Made by a program: the position numbers and the translations under genes. From contig CAISWQ010000039.1 in assembly GCA_903889245.1 (NCBI GenBank), forward strand, positions 1-32,562: a stretch of 32,562 nucleotides of DNA, read 5' to 3'. Of this stretch, positions 25,333 through 32,562 are shown piece by piece; position 1 is the first letter of the stretch; the number at the start of each line of letters is the position of its first letter. The notes under the pieces were generated by a model that made no database searches, had not been told where the DNA came from, and saw only the letters and a list, made by a program, of their open reading frames with translations. The stretch comes from an uncultured Lentisphaerota bacterium. GTDB lineage: Bacteria > Verrucomicrobiota > Kiritimatiellia > CAIQIC01.

Positions 25333-26201
25333 GCTGGCTGGAACCTCTGCGGCAACGTCTGGATGCCTTGCTCCTCAAGCGCGTCCCCTTCCGGCCCGCC
25401 CTGCGCCGCGACCTGGCGCGGTATTTCATCGGCGATGCGCAGGCGTTCAGCGAAGTGCTGGAGGTCGGCCGGCAGCAGACCGGCGACGCGCCCTTGCGCG
25501 CGTTCGATGCGGCGCTGGCCCGGCACGGCGGGCAGCTCAGTTTTTCCCAGACCGGCGAAGACCTGATCGTGGACTACATTTTCCGCGTCCTGGGCATCAC
25601 ACGCCCGACCTATCTCGATCTGGGCGCCTTCGATCCGTGGGCCTTGAGCAATACCGCCCGCCTCTATTTGCGTGGCTCGCGGGGCGTCAACATCGAGCCG
25701 AACCCGGAGCAGTTCCAGCACTTTCTGCGCAGCCGCCCCGACGATCAAAATCTCAACGTGGGCATAGCCGCCGCCGCCGGTACGCTGACCTACCATGTCC
25801 TGGACGCCGCCACCTTGAACACTTTCTCGCGCACGGAGGCCGAGCGCTGTGTCCGCGAGGAGGGGCATCGGATTCTCAAGGAGCTGCCGATCCCGGTGCT
25901 CACGTTGACCGAGGTTCTCGCAAAGCATTGTGGTGGCGTCTGCCCGGATTTTCTGTCGGTGGACATCGAGGGCCTGGATCAACTGGTTGTCGCCACCCTC
26001 GCCGCGCAGGCCGCCAAGCCCAAGGTCGTCTGCATCGAAACCATCTCCTATTCGCGCGGCGGCCAGGGCCGCAAGGACGAGGCCCTCGTGCAGGCCCTGC
26101 GGGCGTGCGGCTATCTGCCGTTCGCCGATACCAACATCAACACGATCTTCGTGCTGGAGTCTCTGTGGCGGGGCGGGGCCGGCGCCACTGGGCACACCTG
26201 A
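25329..26201 (+). CDS. FkbM-family methyltransferase
   Basis: This is a 290-residue O-methyltransferase of the FkbM type. Marks: SFSQTGEDLIVDYIF, PTYLDLGAFDPWALSNT (SAM-binding strand 1), GVNIEPNPEQF (strand 2 acidic residue) and the later PDFLSVDIEGLD. Such enzymes in polysaccharide loci methylate sugar hydroxyls. The ATG at 25329 overlaps the upstream stop as ATGA. The next gene starts 3 bp after its stop, so all six rightward genes behave as one operon. Confidence 0.87.
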   Translation: MSWLEPLRQRLDALLLKRVPFRPALRRDLARYFIGDAQAFSEVLEVGRQQTGDAPLRAFDAALARHGGQLSFSQTGEDLIVDYIFRVLGITRPTYLDLGAFDPWALSNTARLYLRGSRGVNIEPNPEQFQHFLRSRPDDQNLNVGIAAAAGTLTYHVLDAATLNTFSRTEAERCVREEGHRILKELPIPVLTLTEVLAKHCGGVCPDFLSVDIEGLDQLVVATLAAQAAKPKVVCIETISYSRGGQGRKDEALVQALRACGYLPFADTNINTIFVLESLWRGGAGATGHT

Positions 26202-26204
26202 ACC

Positions 26205-29200
26205 ATGAGCGCGCCCCTTGTCAGCATCATCCTGCCCATCTACAATGGCGAAGCCCACCTCCGTGAAGCCGTGGAGAGCCTGCTGGGCCAGACGCACCGT
26301 GAGTTTGAACTGCTCATCGTGGACGACCAATCGCCCGATGGCAGCCGCGCCATCGCCGGGGAATTTGCCCGGCGTGATGCGCGCGTCCGGGTTTTGGAGA
26401 ACACGCAGGGCAAAGGGCTTGCCGGCGCGCTGAACACCGGCCTGCTGGCGGCGGCGGGTGTGTTTGTGGCGCGCATGGATCAGGACGATCTCAGCCTGCC
26501 CACGCGCCTCGAGCGGCAGGTCGCCTACCTGCAGGCGCATCCCGAGGTCACGCTCTGCGGCACGTGGGTGCGGTTGATCGGCGAGCAGGCCGGCGCCGAG
26601 TGGCATCTGCCCACCGACTGGGACAGCATCCGCTGCACGATGCTCTTCTGCGGGGCCCTTGCCCATCCCACCGTGATGTGGCGGCGCGCGGAGTTTGAGC
26701 GCCACCAGTGGCACTATGATCCCGCGTTCAGCACCGAGGATTATGAGTTGTGGACACGCATCGCCGAAACGGCCTGGCTGGCGAACGTGCCGGAGGTGCT
26801 CTTCCTCTACCGCACCCACGCGCAGAGCTACACCAAGGCATTTTTCCAGCGGCAGCGCGCGGATGATCGCCGGCTGCACCTGCGCCAACTGGAACGCATG
26901 GACCTTCAGCCCACGCCCGCCGAAATGGACGTGCATGAACGCTTGAGCCATTGGGAGGGACAGGTTGAGCCCACCTTCATCCGTGACGCGCTCGCTTGGC
27001 TGGAGAAACTGCTGGCGGCCAACCACGGCTCCGGTTTTCTCCCGGAAGAGGCCTTTGAGCGCTGCGTGGCCGGCCAGCGGACGCAACTGCGGGCGGTGCT
27101 GCCGTGGAGCGCCGCCGGCACCCTCGGCCACGCGGTGCTGCTGGGCAAGCTCAAGGACGAAATCAAGCGCGTCCTGCCCCAGCCCGCCACCGATAACCTG
27201 ATCACCCGCCTTCGCCGTTGGGGGCAACACTGCCGCCGCGCGCCCGCCGCCTTGCTCGCACCGCGCCCGGCGGTCGTGGAACCGGGCGACCTGACGCCCA
27301 AGGCGCCACCGCCCACGGCGCCCGGCACTCCGCCGCGCCTTTCTGTGTTGATGCCCATGTACAACGCCGCCGCCCATCTGCCCGCGGCCATCGAGAGCAT
27401 CCTTGCGCAAACCTTCACCGACTTTGAACTCCTGCTGATTGATGATGCCTCAACCGACCACAGCCTGCAGATCGCGGAAACCTACCGGCAGCGCGACCCG
27501 CGCCTCCGCGTGGTGGCCAACCCGCAGAACCAGGGCGTGGGCGCTCTGCGGAATCAAGGCTTGGAGCTGGCCCGCGGCGACTACCTCGCCTACATGGATG
27601 CCGATGACGTCAGCCTGCCGGAGCGGCTGGCCGCGCAGGTCGCCTACCTCGACGAGCATCCCGAGGTGAGCGTCTGTGGCACCTGGGTCCGCTTGCTGGG
27701 CGAACAGGCCGGCACCGAATGGCATCTGCCCACCGACTGGGACACCATCCGCTGCACGATGCTCTTCTACGGCGCGCTGGCCAACCCGACCGTCATGCTG
27801 CGGCGCGCCGCTTTCATCCGCCACTCCTGGCAGTGTGAAGGCCGCGTCGCCGAGGACTATGACCTCTGGACGCGCATCGCCGCCACGGCGCGCATGGTCA
27901 ACCTGCCCAGGGTGTTGCTGCTCTACCGCCAGCATCCCGCCAACTCGACCAAGGTGCAGCAGGCCCGCCTGCGTTACGCCGACCGGCGTATCCATCAGCG
28001 CCAGCTTGCAAGCCTGGAACTGACCCCCAGCATCCCGGAATTGGCCATCCATGAGGCCCTCAGCCATCACCGGTTGTCTGCCAGCGCCGACTTCGCCGGC
28101 CGGGCTCAGGCGTGGCTGGACCGGCTGCTGGTCGCCAACCGGCGCACGCACTGCTTCCCCGAGGCCGCCTTCGAGCGCGTCATCCTGCAACAGCGTCTGG
28201 CCATCCGCGCCGCCATGTCGTGGCGCGCCGCGCGCGGCCAGGGCTGGCTGACGGTACTGGGCAAGGCCAAGGACCACGTGAAGCCGCTGCTCCCCCGGCG
28301 CACGGCGGAACAGTTGAACCAGCTTGCGCTGCGCTGGTGGCCGGTCTGCCAGCAACTCGCCACACGCGCCCGCGGCCTGCGCGAAAGAGCGCGTTCCCTG
28401 CTGGGCCTGGGCTATAAAGTGCAGAAAACGGTGCCGCCGAAATGCAAGATCGGCATGGCCATCCTCGCCCACGAACGACCCGACTACCTCGCACTCTGCC
28501 TCGACTCCCTCTTCAAGACCAACCTCCACGACTACGACATCACCTTCCTCATCAGCGACGATGGCTCGCAGGATCCGCGCGTGCGCGAGCTCATCAACCG
28601 CCCGCGCGACCCGCGCTATAAAATCGTCCGTGCCTTCACGCCCAAGGGCCCGAACAATGCCGGCGCCGCCATCAACAAGGCCGTCCGCCGTCTGCTCGCA
28701 CTGGGCGACTTCGACATCATCGGCTGGTGCGATCCCGACGCGCTCTTCCATCCCGACTGGCTCGACCAGACCATGAAGATTTGCCTCTGGGCCAAGCGCC
28801 ACCACAAGCTCCACGTCCTCGGCCCCTTCTCCTCGTTCAATTCCAGTGATTATCTTTATCACCGCATCCTCGGCACCTATCGCTCGCCGCACGGCAACTT
28901 CGTCGTCAAGCGCCAGATGGGCATGGTCAACTATTTCTATTTCCGCGAGGACTTCCTCAAGCTGGGCTTCTTTGCCGAGAATCCCGACGAGGAAACGCTG
29001 ATGACGCAGCACTTCGACCGGCTCGGCGTCCGCAACTTCTGCACCGCGACCAGCTACATCGAGCACCTCGGCCAGGAATCCGTGCTCAACCAGTGGCGAC
29101 CCACGCCCGTCCGCCGCCTCCCGCACGGTCTGAACCTCGCGCCGGCCGGCTGGGGCTATGACCTGGAAGCCTTGAGTCCCTTCGCCTACTACCGCTACCT

Positions 29201-30002
29201 GAAAAAGAGCGCGACCTCCGGCCCGGACCTCGTCCCCAGTGCCAGGCCGCTCGATGTCCTGATGCCCGTCATCCGCAAGGACCTCGACACGCTCCCGCTC
29301 GCCGTCGCCGGCCTCCGCCAGCACCTCCGCCATCCGCTGGGCCGGATCATCCTGGTCAGTCCGCCCGACGAAACCATCCGCGACTTCTGCCGGCGGCACG
29401 ACTGCGCCTGGCGCGATGAGAACAGCATCCTGCCGCTGCGCAAAAGCGACCTCCACTACACCGTCAACGGCCTCAACCGCGCCGGCTGGCTTTTCAAGCA
29501 ACTGCTCCAGCTCTACGCCGACCAGATTTCCGACGCCGGCCACATCCTCCTCTTCGACGCCGACACCATCCTGCTCCGGCCGCAAAAGTTCGAGGTGGCC
29601 GGCCGCAGCCTCATGGTCATCTCCGACGAATACCATTGGCCCTACTACGTCATCATCCAGAAACTCTTCGGCTTCCTCCCGCCGGCCCGCTTCTCGCTGA
29701 CCTCGCACCACCTCTGCGTATCCCGCCCGCGGCTCGCCGAACTGCGCGGCGAACTGGAGCGCCGCCACCAACGCCCCTGGTATCAGGCGATCGTGGATCA
29801 GCTCGACCCGCACGAAGGCTCCGGCTTTTCCGAGTACGAAACCTACGGCCAGTGGCTGCTGCAACGCCACCGCGACGAGGTGGAACTCGAATACTGGTTC
29901 AACATCGCCGTCCCGCGCCGCAAACTCTGGCGGCACGCCTGGGACCTCCCGCGCCTCGGCCGCCACTACCGCGCCGCCTCCTATCACCACTACCATGTCT
30001 GA
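26205..30002 (+). CDS. Four-domain glycosyltransferase (two GT2 copies, a third GT-A-like domain, DUF6492-like C-terminus)
   Basis: This 1265-residue protein probably assembles several units of the exported polysaccharide. Domain 1 (about 1-230): VSIILPIYNGEAHLREAVES and metal site MDQDD near 91. Domain 2 (about 378-620): LSVLMPMYNAAAHLP and MDADD near 464; it repeats domain 1 closely, sharing CGTWVR and TEWHLPTDWD or AEWHLPTDWD. Domain 3 (about 746-1010): GMAILAHERPDYLALCLDS and DPDALFHPDW near 842. Domain 4 (about 1014-1265): PLDVLMPVIRKDLDTLP and LLFDADTILL near 1117, resembling DUF6492. There are no membrane segments. Linkers around 300-370 and 680-740 are basic and proline-rich. Acceptors and donors cannot be deduced. 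Order of action along the chain is inference. Confidence 0.87.
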   Translation: MSAPLVSIILPIYNGEAHLREAVESLLGQTHREFELLIVDDQSPDGSRAIAGEFARRDARVRVLENTQGKGLAGALNTGLLAAAGVFVARMDQDDLSLPTRLERQVAYLQAHPEVTLCGTWVRLIGEQAGAEWHLPTDWDSIRCTMLFCGALAHPTVMWRRAEFERHQWHYDPAFSTEDYELWTRIAETAWLANVPEVLFLYRTHAQSYTKAFFQRQRADDRRLHLRQLERMDLQPTPAEMDVHERLSHWEGQVEPTFIRDALAWLEKLLAANHGSGFLPEEAFERCVAGQRTQLRAVLPWSAAGTLGHAVLLGKLKDEIKRVLPQPATDNLITRLRRWGQHCRRAPAALLAPRPAVVEPGDLTPKAPPPTAPGTPPRLSVLMPMYNAAAHLPAAIESILAQTFTDFELLLIDDASTDHSLQIAETYRQRDPRLRVVANPQNQGVGALRNQGLELARGDYLAYMDADDVSLPERLAAQVAYLDEHPEVSVCGTWVRLLGEQAGTEWHLPTDWDTIRCTMLFYGALANPTVMLRRAAFIRHSWQCEGRVAEDYDLWTRIAATARMVNLPRVLLLYRQHPANSTKVQQARLRYADRRIHQRQLASLELTPSIPELAIHEALSHHRLSASADFAGRAQAWLDRLLVANRRTHCFPEAAFERVILQQRLAIRAAMSWRAARGQGWLTVLGKAKDHVKPLLPRRTAEQLNQLALRWWPVCQQLATRARGLRERARSLLGLGYKVQKTVPPKCKIGMAILAHERPDYLALCLDSLFKTNLHDYDITFLISDDGSQDPRVRELINRPRDPRYKIVRAFTPKGPNNAGAAINKAVRRLLALGDFDIIGWCDPDALFHPDWLDQTMKICLWAKRHHKLHVLGPFSSFNSSDYLYHRILGTYRSPHGNFVVKRQMGMVNYFYFREDFLKLGFFAENPDEETLMTQHFDRLGVRNFCTATSYIEHLGQESVLNQWRPTPVRRLPHGLNLAPAGWGYDLEALSPFAYYRYLKKSATSGPDLVPSARPLDVLMPVIRKDLDTLPLAVAGLRQHLRHPLGRIILVSPPDETIRDFCRRHDCAWRDENSILPLRKSDLHYTVNGLNRAGWLFKQLLQLYADQISDAGHILLFDADTILLRPQKFEVAGRSLMVISDEYHWPYYVIIQKLFGFLPPARFSLTSHHLCVSRPRLAELRGELERRHQRPWYQAIVDQLDPHEGSGFSEYETYGQWLLQRHRDEVELEYWFNIAVPRRKLWRHAWDLPRLGRHYRAASYHHYHV

Positions 30003-30024
30003 CACCCCTCCAGCGCGCGCGGTG

Positions 30025-30076
30025 TTTTTTCCAAGCCTTGGAAAAAACGGCATCGTCACTTTCCCATCCTTGGAAC
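30025..30076. repeat. Two phased copies of the TTTTCCAAG palindrome
   Basis: Copy one (30025-30047) has 11-bp perfect arms around C. Copy two (30060-30076) is degenerate, TTTCCCATCCTTGGAAC. CC steps at 30031 and 30063 are 32 bp apart. They lie in the 150-bp gap between the large glycosyltransferase and the fucosyltransferase genes; nothing else is recognisable in that gap. Confidence 0.85.
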
Positions 30077-30152
30077 GAACTGACGGGAGGGCGAGCGTAC
30101 CCGCGAGCCGCTCGAGTGGCGCCCGGCGCACGCTTCCCGGCGGAGGCGCGCC

Positions 30153-31013
30153 ATGATCCTCGTGCGACTCATGGGCGGGCTGGGCAACCAGATGTTCCAG
30201 TACGCGTGCGGCCGCGCGCTGGCCTGGCGCACCGGCCACGCGCTCGTGCTGGACCCCAGCCACCTCGCTACGCGCCACCCCACCGCGCCGCGCCGGTTCA
30301 GCCTCGACGCCTTCCCCATCGCCGCGCGCCTCGCCACCCCGGCGGACACTGCGGAGGCGCAGTCCCTGCCCGCCTTGCTCTGGCGGCGGTTCGGCCGCCC
30401 CCTCGCCTCAGACCTGACCATGGCCTGCGAACACGGCCTGCGCTTCCAGCCGGACCTCTTCCCCGCGCGCTTCCAGCGCCTCTGCCTCGTCGGCTACTGG
30501 CAGACCGAGAAATATTTCAGCGACTGCGCCGACCTCATCCGCCGCGACTTCGCCCCGCGCACCGCCCCCGACCCCGCGCTGGCCGCGCGCCTGGCGGCGG
30601 CGCCTTCCGTGGCGCTGCATATCCGGCGCGGCGACTACGCGGCCGACGCCACCATCAACAGCGTCCACGGCCTCTGCCCGCTCGACTATTATCACCGCGC
30701 GGCGGCGCACCTCGCGGAGCGTGTGGGCCGGCCGCAGTTCTTCCTCTTCTCCGATGACCCGGACTGGGCGCGGGCGCACCTGCAACTGGAGCACCCCCTG
30801 CACGTCATCTCCGACGGCCGGCGCGCGCCCGCGGAGGAACTGGCGCTGATGACCTGCTGCCGCCACCACATCACCGCGAACAGCAGCTTCAGTTGGTGGG
30901 GCGCGTGGCTCAATCCGCGGCCCGATAAACTCATCTGCGCGCCGCGCGCCTGGTTCCGCGACCCCGCGCTCGACGCCACCGACCTCGTCCCCGCCACCTG
31001 GCTGCGCTTGTGA
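30153..31013 (+). CDS. GT11-family alpha-1,2-fucosyltransferase
   Basis: This 286-residue enzyme transfers L-fucose from GDP-fucose to galactose-like acceptors. Family motifs: an ILVRLMGGLGNQMFQYA start, LVGYWQTEKYF, the donor-binding HIRRGDY near residue 153, LFSDDPDWAR and SSFSWWGAWLN. The length is typical. It completes the polysaccharide locus and implies a GDP-fucose pathway elsewhere in the genome. A GGCGGAGGCGCGCC stretch precedes the ATG. The next gene's upstream in-frame GTG overlaps its stop. Confidence 0.92.
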   Translation: MILVRLMGGLGNQMFQYACGRALAWRTGHALVLDPSHLATRHPTAPRRFSLDAFPIAARLATPADTAEAQSLPALLWRRFGRPLASDLTMACEHGLRFQPDLFPARFQRLCLVGYWQTEKYFSDCADLIRRDFAPRTAPDPALAARLAAAPSVALHIRRGDYAADATINSVHGLCPLDYYHRAAAHLAERVGRPQFFLFSDDPDWARAHLQLEHPLHVISDGRRAPAEELALMTCCRHHITANSSFSWWGAWLNPRPDKLICAPRAWFRDPALDATDLVPATWLRL

Positions 31014-31024
31014 GGACACCCCCG

Positions 31025-31999
31025 ATGCCCACCCCGCCCCCATCCGCCAGCGACCCCTTGCTCGAACACTTCCTGCGCTACCTGCAGGGCGAACGCGATG
31101 CCTCGCCCCACACCCTGCGCAATTACCGCCTGGACCTGCTCCAGTTCGCCGCCGGCCAGTGGGGCGCCGACGCGCCGCCGCCCTTCCGCTGGCGCGAGGC
31201 CGACCGCTACGCCGCCCGCCGCTTCCTCGCCAGCTTCCAGCGCGCGGGCCAGAAGGCCACCACCACCAACCGCAAACTCTCCAGCCTGCGCTCGTTCTAC
31301 CGCTTCCTCATCCGCGAAGGCCACACCGACCTCAACCCCTTCCGCGCCGTCCAGTCCCCCAAGCTCCCCAAGCGCCTGCCCCAGGTCTTGAGCGTCGTGG
31401 ATGTCGGCCGCCTGCTCGATGCGCCGCGCAAGGCCGGGCCCGCCCCCGGCGTCGCCGAGAGTCCCAAGTGGAAGGCCTTCGATGACTACGCCCGCCACCG
31501 CGACACCGCCATCCTCGAACTCCTCTACAGCACCGGCATGCGCGTCAGCGAACTCACCGGCCTGACCGCCGACCGCCTTGACTATCTCTCCGGCGTCATC
31601 AAGGTCCGCGGCAAAGGCAAGAAGGAGCGGCTGTGCCCGATGGGCAACCCGGCGGCGCGCGCGCTCAAGGCCGCGCTGGCCGCGCGCGAGCTCTGGTTGC
31701 TGGTGCTCGGCCAACGCGGCGGCAGCGCGCTCTTCCTCAACTGCGATGGCGGCCCGCTGACGGTGCGCTCCATCGAGCGGATGCTGAAGAAGTACGCCGT
31801 GCTCGTCGGCCTCTCGCCGCGGCTTTCGCCGCACACCCTGCGCCACAGCTTTGCCACGCACCTGCTCGATGCCGGCGCCGACCTGCGTAGCGTGCAGGAG
31901 CTGCTCGGCCACGCCAGCCTCTCCACCACCCAGATCTACACCCACGTCTCCATCGAGCGCCTCAAGGCCGTCTACGACCAGGCCCACCCCCGCGCGTGA
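31025..31999 (+). CDS. XerC/XerD-type tyrosine recombinase
   Basis: This 324-residue recombinase probably resolves chromosome dimers. The core-binding domain spans about 10-100 ([22 protein letters not shown], then [14 protein letters not shown]). Catalytic residues: Arg173 in [10 protein letters not shown], a lysine in VRGKGKKER, His270 and Arg273 in [19 protein letters not shown], His296 in LLGHASLS and Tyr305 in QIYTHVS. The strong [28 protein letters not shown] block separates it from the mobile-element integrase at 6664. An insertion with [20 protein letters not shown] lies before the Arg motif. The ATG at 31025 follows TGAGGAC; a GTG five codons earlier overlaps the fucosyltransferase stop. 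XerC and XerD cannot be separated from sequence alone. Confidence 0.9.
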   Translation: MPTPPPSASDPLLEHFLRYLQGERDASPHTLRNYRLDLLQFAAGQWGADAPPPFRWREADRYAARRFLASFQRAGQKATTTNRKLSSLRSFYRFLIREGHTDLNPFRAVQSPKLPKRLPQVLSVVDVGRLLDAPRKAGPAPGVAESPKWKAFDDYARHRDTAILELLYSTGMRVSELTGLTADRLDYLSGVIKVRGKGKKERLCPMGNPAARALKAALAARELWLLVLGQRGGSALFLNCDGGPLTVRSIERMLKKYAVLVGLSPRLSPHTLRHSFATHLLDAGADLRSVQELLGHASLSTTQIYTHVSIERLKAVYDQAHPRA

Positions 32000-32035
32000 G
32001 CGGGACCCGAAATCAGCGAGAGCAGAATCCATTAT

Positions 32036-32088
32036 CCTCTGACTCCTGTTCCCTGACCTCTGACTTCTGATCTCTGACTTCAATCTCT
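32036..32088. repeat. Degenerate 7-bp word repeats (CTCTGAC type)
   Basis: The stretch is built from variants of CTCTGAC, TTCTGAT, CCCTGAC and CTCTGAC in near 7-bp steps. The opposite strand translates to SEIRSQRSG-like strings, a pattern I recall from PVC-group intergenic regions. It fills part of the gap between the recombinase gene and the last gene. Confidence 0.7.
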
Positions 32089-32099
32089 CCCTTTGGGGC

Positions 32100-32128
32100 T
32101 TAACACCAACCAACCGGCGGCGTATATT
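32100..32128 (+). promoter_or_regulatory. Strong sigma70-like promoter, close to the start codon
   Basis: TTAACA (32100-32105), a 17-bp spacer and TATATT (32123-32128) each match 5 of 6 consensus bases. Transcription would begin around 32135-32136, right at the ATG at 32137, giving a leaderless or nearly leaderless mRNA. No ribosome-binding site precedes that ATG. Confidence 0.6.
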
Positions 32129-32136
32129 CCGGCGCG

Positions 32137-32562
32137 ATGCAGACGTGGCTCAAGCTGGGGCTGGTGGCGGCGCTCCTCTCCGGGGGGGAGGCGGGCGCGG
32201 TCAAGCTGGGCGCTACGCGCCTGGACGTGGTCGCCGAGCTGGGCGCGCCCAGCGGCTTCATCCGCTGCGGCACCGGCGAAACGCTCTACTACGAACGCGG
32301 CACCATCCAGCTCCAGAACGGCAAGGTCGCCAACTTCGAACTCCTGTCCCCCGACCAGCTCCGCGAGAAGAAAGCGGCCGAGGCCAGGACGCGCGCGGAA
32401 CAGGCGGCCCGGACCGCCGAGCTGCGCGCCCAGCTCAAGACAGAGGGCGAGTCCGTACTGGCCAAGCTGCTCGCCGACCCCGACTTCGTCAACGCCGGCG
32501 CCGCCGCGCAGGTCGCCCGCTGGCGCGAGTTCATGAAGAAATATCCCGACGTGCCCGTCTCG
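32137..32562 (+). CDS. Secreted SmpA/BamE-like small protein, 3' end outside the window
   Basis: The frame is open for 142 codons to the window end. Residues 1-20 are a signal peptide (MQTWLKLGLVAALLSGGEAG). The next 50 residues, TRLDVVAELGAPSGFIR, TLYYERGTIQLQNGKVANFEL, follow the pattern of SmpA/OmlA (BamE-like) domains, in which a VxxxLGxP motif and a short sheet precede a G-x-V strand. An alanine-rich charged helix follows (REKKAAEARTRAEQAAR). The family call is tentative; the role is probably at the cell envelope. The ATG is chosen because of the promoter just upstream and the good signal peptide. Confidence 0.6.
   Translation, partial: MQTWLKLGLVAALLSGGEAGAVKLGATRLDVVAELGAPSGFIRCGTGETLYYERGTIQLQNGKVANFELLSPDQLREKKAAEARTRAEQAARTAELRAQLKTEGESVLAKLLADPDFVNAGAAAQVARWREFMKKYPDVPVS

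Noticed and set aside
25272-27410. A 712-codon minus-strand frame
   Set aside because: It is antisense to the FkbM and glycosyltransferase genes, which have clear motifs and overlapping operon starts.
27450-30278. A 942-codon open frame on the minus strand
   Set aside because: It is antisense to the four-domain glycosyltransferase, has no protein motifs and crosses a real intergenic palindrome array. GC-rich third positions create such shadows.

Overview
The window reads as a GC-rich chromosomal segment from an uncultured-type bacterium, with a lower-GC mobile island of about 8 kb at its left end. The best guess for the host is the PVC group (Kiritimatiellota, Lentisphaerota or Verrucomicrobiota). 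This rests on secreted GH95 fucosidases with LamG and discoidin-like modules, on degenerate 7-bp word repeats whose translations give LKPE- and LQVSG-type strings, and on codon use with such GC-rich third positions that many long antisense ORFs appear. The assignment is inference; there is no rRNA or other marker in the window.

Positions 1-8000 are accessory DNA. On the plus strand there is an orphan polymorphic-toxin tip followed by an Imm8-type immunity gene. On the minus strand two hypothetical reading frames are separated by a complete IS3-family element (2470-3771) with 12-bp inverted ends, a 4-bp target duplication and an A7 frameshift site. An 83-bp segment at position 1 is repeated in inverted orientation at 4593-4675. 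To the right lies an integrative-element module transcribed leftward: tyrosine integrase, a DNA-binding-type protein, an excisionase-like HTH protein and a cysteine-rich protein. Its right edge probably lies in the AT-rich stretch 7852-8030.

Positions 8000-16800 form a secreted fucoside-degradation cluster on the plus strand: a LamG-GH95 alpha-L-fucosidase, a right-handed beta-helix protein, an SGNH hydrolase and a second GH95 enzyme with a discoidin-like domain nested in its N-terminal region. An EamA-type transporter follows. All four enzymes carry signal peptides, which suggests depolymerisation and de-esterification of a fucose-containing glycan outside the cytoplasm.

Positions 17792-31013 are a surface-polysaccharide locus. 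A leftward operon, chained by 4-bp ATGA overlaps through most of its length, encodes a GT2 transferase, a DUF2304 membrane protein and RmlD, RmlA and RmlC (dTDP-L-rhamnose; RmlB is missing here). A rightward operon encodes a GbsR/MarR-like regulator, the Wzm permease, the Wzt ATPase with a glycan-binding C-terminus, two methyltransferases and a 1265-residue four-domain glycosyltransferase. A GT11 fucosyltransferase, a XerC/D-type recombinase and the start of a secreted SmpA/BamE-like protein close the window.

The most unusual signal is a family of palindromes, consensus TTTTCCAAGSCTTGGAAAA, in nearly every sizeable intergenic gap of the host part (8033, 14018, 16792, 21557, 30025). Where several copies occur they repeat with a period of 30-32 bp, about three helical turns, and they sit just upstream of start codons. 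None is seen in the mobile island. A second unusual signal is a nearly identical 82-bp hairpin-forming insert placed in frame at the same point of both GH95 genes.
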